A stretch of 52,178 nt of DNA from positions 1 through 52,178 of IMG/VR virus record IMGVR_UViG_3300031688_000025; one strand, written 5' to 3'. Below are positions 22,773 to 32,425 of this stretch, one piece after another (the first letter of the stretch is position 1; each line of letters starts with the position of its first letter). Origin of the DNA: a virus. A program made the translations under genes and the position numbers. The notes beneath the pieces are model-generated. The model saw only the letters and a program-made list of their open reading frames with translations. It searched no databases and was not told the origin of the DNA.

Positions 22773-24622
22773 ACACATCTAACAAAATCCTATCAGACAT
22801 AACTGTCTTCAGCAAGTATGCAAAGTACGTACCTGAGTTGGAGCGTAGGGAAACTTGGGATGAGCTAGTAACACGTAACAAAGAAATGCATATGCGTAAG
22901 TACCCTACTATGGTAGACGAAATTGAGTCTGCATATAAGTTTGTCTATGATAAGAAAGTACTACCTTCTATGAGAGCCTTGCAATTTGGTGGCGCACCTA
23001 TCGAGCTGGCACCTAACCGAATCTATAACTGTGCCTACCTACCAGTAGAAAGTACAGAAGCTTTCGCAGAGACTATGTTCCTACTACTTGGTGGTACTGG
23101 TGTGGGTTACTCAGTGCAACGTCATCACACCCGTAAACTACCTGAAGTATCAGGGCCTAAGGTACGCAAGCGTAGGTTCCTTGTGTCAGATAACATTGAA
23201 GGGTGGGCTGATGCAGTCAAGGTTCTATGTGAGTCTTACTTCAACGGCACTATGGATGTAGAGTTTGACTACCGTGACATCCGACCTAAGGGTGCTATGC
23301 TTATCACTACTGGTGGTAAAGCACCGGGGCCTCAGCCTCTTAAGGATTGCATACACAAGCTAAGGTCTACACTTGATGAGGCTATTGGTCGTAATCTTAC
23401 TACACTAGAAGTCCATGACATGATGTGCTTCATCGCTGATGCTGTGCTTACAGGTGGTATACGTAGGGCAGCTATGATCTCCTTGTTCTCTATGGATGAC
23501 GCAGACATGCTTGCTTGTAAAGCTGGTAACTGGTGGGAAGAGAACCCTCAACGTGCTAGGTCTAACAACTCAGCAGTAATGCTTAGACATAAGATTACTA
23601 AGGAAGCTTTCGAGAAGCTATGGAAACGTGTAGAGCTATCAGGTTCAGGTGAGCCAGGGATTTACTTTACTAATGATAAAGACTGGGGCACTAACCCTTG
23701 CTGTGAGATTGGCTTACGTCCATACCAAATGTGTAACCTCACTGAACTCAATGCTTCTAATGTTACATCACAAGAAGACTTGAACAGTAGAGCACGAGCA
23801 GCTTCTCTAATTGGTACGTTGCAAGCAGGGTACACAGACTTCCATTACCTACGACCTGAATGGCAAGAGACTTGTCAACGAGATGCACTCATTGGTGTAG
23901 GCCAAACAGGCATTGGGTCTGGTGCTGTACTTAAGTTTAACTTAGAGGAAGCGGCACTTGAAGTTGTTAACGAAAACAAAAGAGTGGCTAAGCTGTTGGG
24001 AATTAATTCAGCTGCGAGATGTACCACGGTTAAGCCTAGTGGCACTAGTTCTTGTGTGCTCGGTAGCAGTAGTGGTATTCATGCTTGGCATAACGATTAC
24101 TATATCCGTAGGCAACGGGTTGGTAAGAACGAAGCACTCTATCAGTACTTTGCTGAGAACCACCCTGCGTTGGTGGAAGACGAATACTTTAATCCACAAG
24201 AACAAGCAGTGATTGAGATACCACAGGCAGCACCCCCTAACTCTATCCTAAGGACAGAGAGTCCAGTTGAATTGCTTGACAGAGTACGTAAGTACAATGT
24301 AGAATGGGTAGCTCCGGGTCACATCGAAGGTCAGAACTCTCACAATGTATCATGTACTATCTCTGTTAAGGATGATGAGTGGGAGCTGGCTGGTGAGTGG
24401 ATGTGGAAGAACCGATACACCTTTAATGGTATCGCAGTACTACCATACAACGGTGGCACCTATGTGCAAGCACCCTTCGAAGACATCTCCGAAGAGCGTT
24501 ACCGTATCATGGAGTCTGCACTTACAGGTATCGATCTAACTCAAGTGAAAGAAGTAGAAGACAAGACAGACCTCAGTGGTGAAGCTGCTTGTGCAGGTGG
24601 AGCTTGTGAAGTAACTTTCTAA
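22769..24622 (+). CDS. Adenosylcobalamin-dependent ribonucleoside-triphosphate reductase (class II)
   Basis: 617 residues. Cys88 (YNCAYLP), the radical-site motif NPCCE (309-313) and Cys322 (YQMCNL) fit the active-site pair and thiyl cysteine of monomeric class II reductases; the C-terminal CAGGAC (608-613) is the reductant-shuttling pair. It makes dNTPs for phage replication and needs B12 from the host. It is shorter than the Lactobacillus enzyme (739). No separate small subunit is present, as expected. The start overlaps the endonuclease stop by four bases. Confidence 0.92.
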   Translation: MNTSNKILSDITVFSKYAKYVPELERRETWDELVTRNKEMHMRKYPTMVDEIESAYKFVYDKKVLPSMRALQFGGAPIELAPNRIYNCAYLPVESTEAFAETMFLLLGGTGVGYSVQRHHTRKLPEVSGPKVRKRRFLVSDNIEGWADAVKVLCESYFNGTMDVEFDYRDIRPKGAMLITTGGKAPGPQPLKDCIHKLRSTLDEAIGRNLTTLEVHDMMCFIADAVLTGGIRRAAMISLFSMDDADMLACKAGNWWEENPQRARSNNSAVMLRHKITKEAFEKLWKRVELSGSGEPGIYFTNDKDWGTNPCCEIGLRPYQMCNLTELNASNVTSQEDLNSRARAASLIGTLQAGYTDFHYLRPEWQETCQRDALIGVGQTGIGSGAVLKFNLEEAALEVVNENKRVAKLLGINSAARCTTVKPSGTSSCVLGSSSGIHAWHNDYYIRRQRVGKNEALYQYFAENHPALVEDEYFNPQEQAVIEIPQAAPPNSILRTESPVELLDRVRKYNVEWVAPGHIEGQNSHNVSCTISVKDDEWELAGEWMWKNRYTFNGIAVLPYNGGTYVQAPFEDISEERYRIMESALTGIDLTQVKEVEDKTDLSGEAACAGGACEVTF

Positions 24623-24674
24623 TCTAACATAACGACCTGAGTATAGTCATTAAACTTCTCGCAGAGGATACAAG

Positions 24675-26507
24675 ATGAGTAAGTATATATTTGACATAGA
24701 AACCAATGGCCTATTCCCTGATAAGATCTGGATGCTAGTCATGCAAGACATAACAACAGAGGAAGTCTACTCCTACTCTGACTACAATGATAAGCTACCC
24801 TCGCTAACTGAAGGTCTTGATAGGCTTAGTAATGCTAAGATCATATCAGGTCACAACGTTATTGGGTTTGACTTACCTGTAATGAAGAGACTACTAGGGT
24901 GGGTACCCTCTGATAGCACTAAGATCTGGGATACATTCCTTATGTCTCAACTATGCAAGTACCAACGTGGTCACCTGCATGGTCTTAAGGGATGGGGTGG
25001 TTTCTTTGAGTACCCTAAGGGTGATCATGAGGACTGGTCTTGTTACAGTGATGAGATGCTAACGTACTGCATACGGGATGTTGAGCTTAACCTTAAGGTA
25101 TACCAACGTGTATCTAAGGAAGCTTCTATCTTAATGAAGCAGAACCCTATGTTCCTACAGGCTCTTGAACTAGAGCATGATTTTGCATTAGTGAATGCAG
25201 AGATCACTGAGAACGGATGGAAGTTTAACATGCGTAAGGCTGAGAGTTTATACGAAGAGATACTAGATCGTATGGAACACATTGAAGATGTGCTCAACCC
25301 TCAGCTTGGTACTGTAGCTGTCATGCGTGGTAACCGTGAGGTCGATCAGATAATTAAGAAGGATGGGTCTTACTACAAACGTGTAGTTGATTGGTTCGAA
25401 TTAGCTGAGGACATCAAGGCATCTGATGGTAACATTGCAGGCCCCTATACTCGTGTAGAGTTTAAGGAAGTTAAGCTTGGTCAGATGGATGAGGTTAAGA
25501 AGTTCTTACTAGATAAAGGATGGAAGCCTGATGACTGGACTGTTAAGAAGATCAACGGTACATGGATAAAGCAAAGCCCTAAGCTTACTGATAGTTCCTT
25601 GAAACCCTTGGGTGAGATAGGTACACACATCAGTGACTACTACATGCTACGCAATAGGTTAGCTACTGTTGAAGGGTGGATAGCTTCAGTCAATGACGAA
25701 GAGAAGTTCAATGATGGTAGGTTGCATGGCAGTATGTTTACCATTGGCACTCCCTCTTTCAGATGTAGACATAGGACTATCGTAAACATACCGGGGGTCT
25801 ATGCACCCTATGGTAAAGAGATGCGTAGCCTACTGACATGTGAGAAAGGAAGTAAGGTTGTTGGTGCTGACTCTGCAGGTAATCAGTTCAGAGGTCTATG
25901 TCACTACATCGGTGACGATAAGTTTACCAATGAAGTTATTAACGGTGATGTTCATCAGCGCAATGCTGACATCTTAGGTATCAGCAGACCACAGGCTAAG
26001 ACATTCATCTATGCCTACCTATTCGGGGCTGGCCCTGCTAAGCTAGGGGAAGCTATCTCTGGGAAGAAGTCTGCTAAGATTGGTAAAGAAGCTGATGCTA
26101 CCTTTAAGGCTACCTTGCCGGGGCTTAAGGTTCTTAAGGATACTTTGGAAGATGAGTTCAGAATGTCTATGATGAAGACAGGTCAGGGCTTTATCATGGG
26201 GGCTGATGGTCGTAGGGTTATGGTAGCTTCCGAGCACCAGACACTTAACTACTTACTGCAAACTCTAGAAGGTATTACTTGTAAGGCTGCACTTGTGTAT
26301 GCGTACAAGAAGATTAAAGAACTTAACCTCGATGCTTACCCAGTCTTGTTCTATCATGACGAGGTTGCATTCGTAGCTAAAGAGAGCGATGCAGAAGCAG
26401 TTAAAGAAATCTGTGTTGAAGCTTTCAGAGAAGCACCTAAGAGTGTAGGTGTTATGTGTATGGATGGTGATGGGCAAATAGGAGACAGCTATGCTGACGT
26501 TCACTGA
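24675..26507 (+). CDS. Family A DNA polymerase with 3'-5' exonuclease
   Basis: 610 residues. Exonuclease residues D7/E9 (FDIETNG), D66 (GHNVIGFD) and Y131..D135 are intact. Polymerase motif A has D399 (ADSAGNQFR), motif B R438-K442-Y446 (RPQAKTFIYAYLFGAG), motif C HDE at 561-563. Y446 matches T7 Tyr526 (Pol I position 762); Tyr or Phe there goes with virulent phages. Position 404 is Gln where T7 has Glu480. It is shorter than T7 polymerase (704), and an obvious thioredoxin-binding insertion was not found. Confidence 0.93.
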   Translation: MSKYIFDIETNGLFPDKIWMLVMQDITTEEVYSYSDYNDKLPSLTEGLDRLSNAKIISGHNVIGFDLPVMKRLLGWVPSDSTKIWDTFLMSQLCKYQRGHLHGLKGWGGFFEYPKGDHEDWSCYSDEMLTYCIRDVELNLKVYQRVSKEASILMKQNPMFLQALELEHDFALVNAEITENGWKFNMRKAESLYEEILDRMEHIEDVLNPQLGTVAVMRGNREVDQIIKKDGSYYKRVVDWFELAEDIKASDGNIAGPYTRVEFKEVKLGQMDEVKKFLLDKGWKPDDWTVKKINGTWIKQSPKLTDSSLKPLGEIGTHISDYYMLRNRLATVEGWIASVNDEEKFNDGRLHGSMFTIGTPSFRCRHRTIVNIPGVYAPYGKEMRSLLTCEKGSKVVGADSAGNQFRGLCHYIGDDKFTNEVINGDVHQRNADILGISRPQAKTFIYAYLFGAGPAKLGEAISGKKSAKIGKEADATFKATLPGLKVLKDTLEDEFRMSMMKTGQGFIMGADGRRVMVASEHQTLNYLLQTLEGITCKAALVYAYKKIKELNLDAYPVLFYHDEVAFVAKESDAEAVKEICVEAFREAPKSVGVMCMDGDGQIGDSYADVH

Positions 26508-27255
26508 TGATCACGAAGAGAAGTTTGAGTTTGACAAGTGTTTTATAGACGGGGACTCGATGCTGTACAGAATAGCGTACACCACCGACTCAGATGCTCA
26601 AGCACAAAGCACCTTAGACCTAGCACTACTAGCTGTAATGAGAGATACTAACTCAGCTAAGGGTTATGTAGCTGTGAAAGGTAAGGGTAACTTCCGTCAT
26701 GACATGGCTGATGATTACAAAGCTAACCGTAGTAAAACTGAAATGGATCCTCGGATTAAACAAAACCTTAATAGCTTGTATCAATACTGCTGGGATACTG
26801 GATGTGTCCAAGCGCATGGGTGTGAGGCAGATGACTTGGTTTCTATCTGGGCTACTGAAGCAGAAGAAGCAGGCGACTCCTTTGTCATAGCCCATGTTGA
26901 TAAAGATATTGATATGGTTCCGGGTTGGCACTACAACTTCAACAAGAAAAGTATGTATCATGTTGACGAAGAAAAAGGCCACTACCTACTTTGTAAGCAG
27001 TTGCTAACTGGTGATTCTTCTGATAACATACAGGGTCTTAGAGGTGTAGGCCCTAAGACTGCAGAGAAACTGTTAGCTAACGTAAGCAAGGGTGATATGC
27101 TGGATGTAGTTAGGAAGTCTTGGAGGGAGAAACACCCAAGAGACTGGAAGGAGAAGCTTCAACTCTGCTTCAACCTAATCTATATGCGTAGATCCTTTGA
27201 CGGTTTCGAGGCACTAACTATTGAAGAAGTGTATGGAGAGGGTAGACTTAGATGA
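26491..27255 (+). CDS. 5'-3' exonuclease (FEN/T7 gp6-type)
   Basis: 254 residues from an ATG inside the end of the polymerase gene, with AGGAG upstream. The acidic metal-site motifs are visible: CFIDGDSMLYR, HGCEADDLVSIW, AHVDKDIDM, and LLTGDSSDNIQGLRGVGPKT with the helix-hairpin-helix. It removes RNA primers and resects DNA during replication and host DNA degradation. Gene order polymerase, exonuclease, then primase-helicase is a shuffled T7-type set. Confidence 0.9.
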   Translation: MLTFTDDHEEKFEFDKCFIDGDSMLYRIAYTTDSDAQAQSTLDLALLAVMRDTNSAKGYVAVKGKGNFRHDMADDYKANRSKTEMDPRIKQNLNSLYQYCWDTGCVQAHGCEADDLVSIWATEAEEAGDSFVIAHVDKDIDMVPGWHYNFNKKSMYHVDEEKGHYLLCKQLLTGDSSDNIQGLRGVGPKTAEKLLANVSKGDMLDVVRKSWREKHPRDWKEKLQLCFNLIYMRRSFDGFEALTIEEVYGEGRLR

Positions 27256-27791
27256 CTAAACAAAACTTAGGGCATTGGGAGTACGGAGGTTCTCCCTTTG
27301 ATCCTGATAGTTACTTCGGGTTTATATACCTGATTACATGCACACACCCTGAAGAACCTAAGAGGTACATAGGTCGTAAGCAATTCCATATGTACCGCAA
27401 GGGTAAAGACAGGGCTGTGTCTAACTGGAAAACTTATAGCAGTTCATCTAAACATATTAACAAGATGATACTAGACTACGGTAGCGATAACTTTAAGTTT
27501 GAGATACTACAATTGTTTGAAACTAAAGGTGGCTTGTCAGCAGGTGAAGTCAAGGTTCAATGGGAACTTGATGTGCTTACTCAGAAGTATACCGATGGTA
27601 CTCCTGTCTTTTTAAACAGACAGATAGGGGCAATTAAGTTTATTCCTAAGGAAGAAGTTAATGACAGAACAAGAGAGCGACTCCAAGGTATCGCCTTCGG
27701 AATCAGAGAAGAACGGGAAAGTCAAGAAAGCCTCAAGGATTCAGAGGAAGAAGCTATCACAAACAAAGAGAAGATTAATAAAGAACCTTAA
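27252..27791 (+). CDS. GIY-YIG endonuclease
   Basis: 179 residues. GFIYLITC, then KRYIGRKQF is the GIY-YIG motif (FIY...YIG with catalytic Arg), and AGEVKVQWELDVL supplies the downstream Glu. The C-terminus is a charged Glu/Lys tail. Such nucleases act in homing, host DNA breakdown or intron spread. The gene is joined by ATGA to the exonuclease, so it is a fixed part of the operon, not obviously a recent insertion. Its target is unknown. Confidence 0.75.
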   Translation: MTKQNLGHWEYGGSPFDPDSYFGFIYLITCTHPEEPKRYIGRKQFHMYRKGKDRAVSNWKTYSSSSKHINKMILDYGSDNFKFEILQLFETKGGLSAGEVKVQWELDVLTQKYTDGTPVFLNRQIGAIKFIPKEEVNDRTRERLQGIAFGIREERESQESLKDSEEEAITNKEKINKEP

Positions 27792-27809
27792 AGAAAAACG
27801 GTGGTCTTA

Positions 27810-29426
27810 ATGAAAACCAAAGATAGATTTGTAAAGCATATGCCATGCAAACACTGTGGTTCTTCTGATGCAGTAGGTATGTACTCCAATGGGATTGGTA
27901 CATGCTTCCACTGTAAGAAAACTACATTCGAAAATGAAAGAGAAGATACCATGCAAGAATCATATGCACCAAAACAAGTTGAAGACTTATCAACTATTAC
28001 TTCCTACGACACAAGAGGTGTACAGGAAAGAGGTATAACTAAGCAGGTTGCAGCCCACTTTGGTATGAGGGTTTCATATAATGCTGACGGGACTATCGAG
28101 TCCCACTACTACCCATACACTAAGAAGAATAAGATAGTTGCGTACAAGATTCGTAACTTACCTAAGGACTTCAGAGTTAAGGGAGACTTCTCTGACATTG
28201 ATCTGTTTGGTCAATCAACTTTCACCCAAGGTGGTAGATCACTGACTATTACAGAGGGTGAGCTAGATGCTATGGCAGTGGCTCAATCAAATCTATCAAA
28301 CGGGAGTACGATATATCCCGTAGTATCCCTACCTTCTTCAAGCAACCTCAATCCTCTTATAAAGAATCGTGAGTGGATAAGAACATTCGATACAGTTGTA
28401 TTGATGTTTGATCAAGATGATGCAGGGGAGAAGGCAGTAGAGAATGCAGCTAAGATCATTGGCTGGGATAAGGTAAAGGTAGCTAGTCTACCTGAAAATG
28501 ATCCATGCGAAACTTTAATTAAACATGGGCCTAAGGCATTAGTAAGTGCGTTCTGGTCTGCTCAGCCATACACACCGGCTGCAGTAGTACGAGGCGAAGC
28601 CATATGGGAAGAGTATGTTAAGCGCAAGACAGTTGAATCAGTACCATACCCTAGTTGTCTTAGTGGTTTGAATGACAAGCTAGGTGGTATGAGACATGGT
28701 GAGATAACATTGTTCACCTCAGGTACTGGGTCAGGCAAGTCCACTATGATTAAAGAAATTATTTTACAACTGAAGGAAGAGACAGAAGATAACATAGGGG
28801 TTATATCACTAGAAGAATCTATTGGTGACTCAGCCCAGAAGTTTATTCAAATGTTTGTACCGGAAGAACCAACCGAAGAGCAGGAGCGAAAAGCATTTGA
28901 TGATGTATTTGGAGATAACCGTATCATTCTCCTTGATCATAACGGCGCTGTATCTGATTCTTCTCTTATAGATCAAATAGAGAACTTGTGTCTGTTAGGG
29001 TGTAAGCACTTGGTGCTTGATCACATTACTATTGCAGTGTCAGAAGGCACTAACGGTAAGACAGGTAACGAAGCTATCGATACTATCATGTCTGACTTGT
29101 TAAAGATTGTTAAGAAACATAATGTCTGGTTGGGTATCATCTCCCACCTACGTAAGTCTCAAGGTAAGTCCTTTGAAGAGGGACACCTTGCTTCTATCGA
29201 TGACATCAAAGGTTCAGGTTCAATCAAACAAATCAGCTTTGATATTGTAACGTTTGCTCGCAACCTAATAGCAGAGAACGAAGATGAAAGAAATACCATA
29301 CACCTTAGAGTACTGAAGTCTAGATTCACAGGGCTTACAGGTGATTGTGGTTCAGCATACTACGACCAGAAGACTAAACGTCTGAAGGGTCAGATGGATT
29401 TCTTAGACTACAAAGCAGGAGTGTAA
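27810..29426 (+). CDS. T7 gp4-like primase-helicase
   Basis: 538 residues from the ATG at 27810 (the GTG nine bases earlier is possible). The N-terminal zinc ribbon CKHC...CFHC aligns with the T7 gp4 zinc domain. TOPRIM motifs follow (TITEGELDAMAVA; VVLMFDQDDAGEKA), then a RecA-like helicase domain with Walker A SGTGSGKSTM and a KHLVLDHITIAV Walker B region. It unwinds the fork and primes the lagging strand. The end (MDFLDYKAGV) lacks the long acidic tail of T7 gp4. Confidence 0.92.
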   Translation: MKTKDRFVKHMPCKHCGSSDAVGMYSNGIGTCFHCKKTTFENEREDTMQESYAPKQVEDLSTITSYDTRGVQERGITKQVAAHFGMRVSYNADGTIESHYYPYTKKNKIVAYKIRNLPKDFRVKGDFSDIDLFGQSTFTQGGRSLTITEGELDAMAVAQSNLSNGSTIYPVVSLPSSSNLNPLIKNREWIRTFDTVVLMFDQDDAGEKAVENAAKIIGWDKVKVASLPENDPCETLIKHGPKALVSAFWSAQPYTPAAVVRGEAIWEEYVKRKTVESVPYPSCLSGLNDKLGGMRHGEITLFTSGTGSGKSTMIKEIILQLKEETEDNIGVISLEESIGDSAQKFIQMFVPEEPTEEQERKAFDDVFGDNRIILLDHNGAVSDSSLIDQIENLCLLGCKHLVLDHITIAVSEGTNGKTGNEAIDTIMSDLLKIVKKHNVWLGIISHLRKSQGKSFEEGHLASIDDIKGSGSIKQISFDIVTFARNLIAENEDERNTIHLRVLKSRFTGLTGDCGSAYYDQKTKRLKGQMDFLDYKAGV

Positions 29427-31523
29427 ATGGCTAACGCTATACATGCTGTAGCTCAGTACATAAGGAGCAATAGAGAAGGTGCCCGAGGTAGGAATCACTC
29501 GGGTATCGAACTCTTAAACAGGCATATGGATTACGGTATAGAATACGAAGAGCTTGTTATATGTGCAGTACAGGCAGCTCAAAGCTTATTCCTTAGATCC
29601 CGTAACGCTAGTAGTAGAAGCTTCAAGTTAACAGCAACATCAACATCAATAGGTTTATCTGTGGTCTCTAGGATAGGGATCAGGAACAGTACCTATACAG
29701 AGTTATTCTCAGTTGGTGATCTGTTTGTCGAAGCCTTACTACAACTTAAGTACCTTGAGATAGAAAGAGAGTACGAAGGTTACCGAGCACCGTATGTAAT
29801 ATTCTTAACAGAAAAGTGGGAAGACTTAGGTGAGATACCTCCAGAGTTTGATAAGGCTACACTGAGTGGTACTAGCTTTAAGAAATTCCCTAAGATAATT
29901 GGGTTAAGAAACCCGATAACCAAGAGGCCGTATATCAAACGTATGACCTCGGAGAGGGACTTTAACCAGTGCCTTGACCAACCCTTTGTGAAAGCTCTAG
30001 ACAAGCTGCAATCGTCTGCTTGGCACCTTAACGTAGACCTTGTTAAAGCTCTCAGAGATAACGTCACTAAGTTCTTAGATATGAAAGATAAGACAGACAA
30101 AGGTAGGTCTAAAAGAATAGAGATGAAGTTTATCTTAAACAAAGCAAGGGCTATAGGAGACGAAACTTTCTACCAAGCGGTAGAGTGTGACTACAGGGGG
30201 CGAGTGTACTACACTGAACCGTTCTTAAACTACCAAGGTTCTGACTTAGCCAAAGGTCTCTTTCAGTTTGGCGTAAGTAAACCTATGGATGACAAAGGAT
30301 TCTTTTGGTTATGTGTACACACTGCATGTTCTTACAACCAGTCGTATACGATAGAGGACTTAGATAAACAATCATGGTTAACAGAAGACTACAGGCATCA
30401 CTTAGCAGAAGAAGGGTTGGATACTATTTCAGTAGACAAAATGACGTTAAGGGACAGAGCACATTGGACAGTACACCACCAGAAGGAACTGATAAACGAT
30501 GCAACCTTGATGAACTTCAGGATGGAAGCGGAGAAACCAGTATCACTCCTAGCTTGCTGTCTTGATCTTAAAGGTTATGTAGAATCTGAAGGGGTATACG
30601 AGTCTTGTCTGCCTATACCTGTAGACGGAAGTAACAATGGATGGCAACACCTAGCTGCTATGTCTAAAGACAGTCAAGCAGGGGCGTTAGTCTCCATAGT
30701 ACCTCAGCTAATACAAAAAGATTTCTATGTAGAAGTAGCTAAGCGATTGATAGTTAGAATGCCTGAGTGGTTTGAGGGTAGGTCTATGCCAATGAAAGCA
30801 ATACGTAAAGGGATAGCCAAGCGTGGGTCTATGACTAGAGCTTACTCTGCAGGTCAACGTAAGATAGCAGAGAATATGTTCTATGATTGTAAGACTGAGG
30901 GATACAATAAGAAGTACAAGATAAGCAAAGATGACTGCGACAAGCTGTCTAAGAATCTAATTCTTGCTATCAATGATACTTGTGTTGGGCCCTTAAAGAC
31001 CATGAAGTTCTTACAAAAGATAACTGACTACTCACTAGAGAGTGGACAGACTTGTCTATCGTGGACTACACCATCAGGATTCCCTGTGTTGTATGAAGTA
31101 TGGAAGCAAAAGAACCTGACACTAAGGGGTACTATCAGGGGCTTAGGGCAGATAGGTCATAGCATCAAGGTGCCTGTGCTTACCAGAGAAAGTAAGCCTA
31201 TACCATGCCGTAGGTCTTTTGCATCTGGATGTTCACCTAACTTTGTACACTCAATGGATGCAGCACACATGGCTAAGGTAATCGAGTCATTCCCCGGAAG
31301 CTTTGGGGCAGTACATGATTCCTTCTCTACCCATGCGTGTGACGTTGAGAGGTTACTTGAGCATACTAAGTGGCAGTTTGCTATGATGTATAATGTAAGT
31401 AACTTCTTTAATCGCATAGAGTCTATGATCCTTGAGGATCGTACAGGTTACTGTGTTAAACAACCAGATATAGGTGATCTAAAAATAGAAGAAGTCATAA
31501 GCTCTGACTATTTCTTTTCTTAA
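29427..31523 (+). CDS. Single-subunit T7-like RNA polymerase
   Basis: 698 residues. CDYRGRVYYTEP (254-265), motif A VDGSNNGWQHLAAM with D400, motif B AKRGSMTRAYS (K465, Y473), motif C FVHSMDAAHM and VHDSFST with D631, and a C-terminus SDYFFS like the T7 FAFA foot. It transcribes phage genes from its own promoters. It is about 185 residues shorter than T7 RNA polymerase (883); the loss is mainly N-terminal, the promoter-contact and initiation region, so its promoter may differ in form. T7 Arg627 is Lys461 here. Confidence 0.93.
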   Translation: MANAIHAVAQYIRSNREGARGRNHSGIELLNRHMDYGIEYEELVICAVQAAQSLFLRSRNASSRSFKLTATSTSIGLSVVSRIGIRNSTYTELFSVGDLFVEALLQLKYLEIEREYEGYRAPYVIFLTEKWEDLGEIPPEFDKATLSGTSFKKFPKIIGLRNPITKRPYIKRMTSERDFNQCLDQPFVKALDKLQSSAWHLNVDLVKALRDNVTKFLDMKDKTDKGRSKRIEMKFILNKARAIGDETFYQAVECDYRGRVYYTEPFLNYQGSDLAKGLFQFGVSKPMDDKGFFWLCVHTACSYNQSYTIEDLDKQSWLTEDYRHHLAEEGLDTISVDKMTLRDRAHWTVHHQKELINDATLMNFRMEAEKPVSLLACCLDLKGYVESEGVYESCLPIPVDGSNNGWQHLAAMSKDSQAGALVSIVPQLIQKDFYVEVAKRLIVRMPEWFEGRSMPMKAIRKGIAKRGSMTRAYSAGQRKIAENMFYDCKTEGYNKKYKISKDDCDKLSKNLILAINDTCVGPLKTMKFLQKITDYSLESGQTCLSWTTPSGFPVLYEVWKQKNLTLRGTIRGLGQIGHSIKVPVLTRESKPIPCRRSFASGCSPNFVHSMDAAHMAKVIESFPGSFGAVHDSFSTHACDVERLLEHTKWQFAMMYNVSNFFNRIESMILEDRTGYCVKQPDIGDLKIEEVISSDYFFS

Positions 31524-31540
31524 TTAAATAAGGATTAATA

Positions 31541-31744
31541 ATGATAATTAAAATGCCCGGTGTCACGGACACTAGTACGCCCTTACTAACAGAAGCTCAC
31601 TTCGAAACAGAAGAGAAACTTATAGAAGACCTAGGTGAGTTGTTAGAAAGTTACAACGGTAAGGTATCTAACCTAGCTATGGTTGGTGCCTTGACACTGT
31701 ATGCAAATATGGTATCATTAGGTTCTTTAGAGGCAAATGATTAA
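31541..31744 (+). CDS. Small acidic hypothetical protein
   Basis: 67 residues: a short beta start, then two helices (EEKLIEDLGELLESYNGK and NLAMVGALTLYANMVSLG). AAGG precedes it and its stop overlaps the next ATG. No family recognised. It follows the RNA polymerase gene; a polymerase modulator would fit that position, but the sequence does not show it. Confidence 0.55.
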   Translation: MIIKMPGVTDTSTPLLTEAHFETEEKLIEDLGELLESYNGKVSNLAMVGALTLYANMVSLGSLEAND

Positions 31745-32082
31745 TGGATAAAGTAAATGAGTTTCAAATTGTAGAAGACTTGGAGAACAAGGTAGTGGAC
31801 TGGGGTTACAGCAAAGGTATACTTACCAGTGCAGCACCAGATACTTTCCGTAGGATTAAACAACTTATTAAAACGGAAGAAGAGGTCATCGAGTTAGCTG
31901 ATGCTATACATGGTGACGATAGAACGGAGGCAATAGATGCCATTGGTGACATACTTGTTACTCTTATCATGCAGACACGTCTGTGGAATACTAATTTATA
32001 CGAGTGCCTCGATGAAGCTTTCGAGGTTATCAGTAAACGAACTGGACGAATGGTTGACGGCATATTCGTTAAGGATGAATAA
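31744..32082 (+). CDS. MazG-like nucleotide pyrophosphohydrolase
   Basis: 112 residues. The MazG metal motif EExxE...ExxD is visible as E46-E47-V-I-E50 and E62-A-I-D65 with D69, on helices as expected for the all-alpha NTP pyrophosphatase superfamily. The single-domain length fits phage MazG-like proteins, which hydrolyse (d)NTPs or alarmones and are common in marine phages. Confidence 0.75.
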   Translation: MDKVNEFQIVEDLENKVVDWGYSKGILTSAAPDTFRRIKQLIKTEEEVIELADAIHGDDRTEAIDAIGDILVTLIMQTRLWNTNLYECLDEAFEVISKRTGRMVDGIFVKDE

Positions 32083-32084
32083 CA

Positions 32085-32360
32085 ATGACTAACATGAAGA
32101 AAGAATCGTACAACATTATGCGGCACGAAGGGATAGATGATATGGAGTATGTAGAGGAGCTAGGTCTTAACCCTGCCCTTGCGTACACACCAGCTATCAA
32201 CGAAGCTATCATTGAGCATGTCTCTGCTGAGAACTACGCAGGCTATATAGCCAAGGGGGTTGACCATGATAAAGCAAATGAAATGGCTAATGCTCTAGCT
32301 AAGAAAGCAAGGGCTACAGTCAGCCATGCTAACCCTATCCTAAAGGATAAAGGTTATTAA
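32085..32360 (+). CDS. Hypothetical protein, last gene of rightward operon
   Basis: 91 residues, helical, with YVEELGLNPALAYTPAINEA and a C-terminal KAARATVSHANPILKDKGY-like stretch (KKARATVSHANPILKDKGY). AAGGATG lies upstream. No domain recognised. Convergent late genes follow after the double terminator. Confidence 0.5.
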   Translation: MTNMKKESYNIMRHEGIDDMEYVEELGLNPALAYTPAINEAIIEHVSAENYAGYIAKGVDHDKANEMANALAKKARATVSHANPILKDKGY

Positions 32361-32364
32361 AAAA

Positions 32365-32384
32365 GGGCCCCAATTAAGGGGCCC
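32365..32384 (-). terminator. Terminator for the leftward late operon
   Basis: A perfect 7-bp stem (GGGCCCC and GGGGCCC) with loop; on the minus strand it is followed by TTTTTTAAT. It ends transcripts from the virion RNA polymerase gene. Confidence 0.85.
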
Positions 32385-32399
32385 AAAGTACTACTATAT

Positions 32400-32425
32400 G
32401 GGGGCCCTAACGGGCTCCCTTTTTT
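32400..32425 (+). terminator. Terminator for the rightward operon
   Basis: An 8-bp stem with one wobble pair (GGGGGCCC and GGGCTCCC), 4-base loop, then TTTTTT. It overlaps the stop codon of the converging late gene. Confidence 0.85.
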
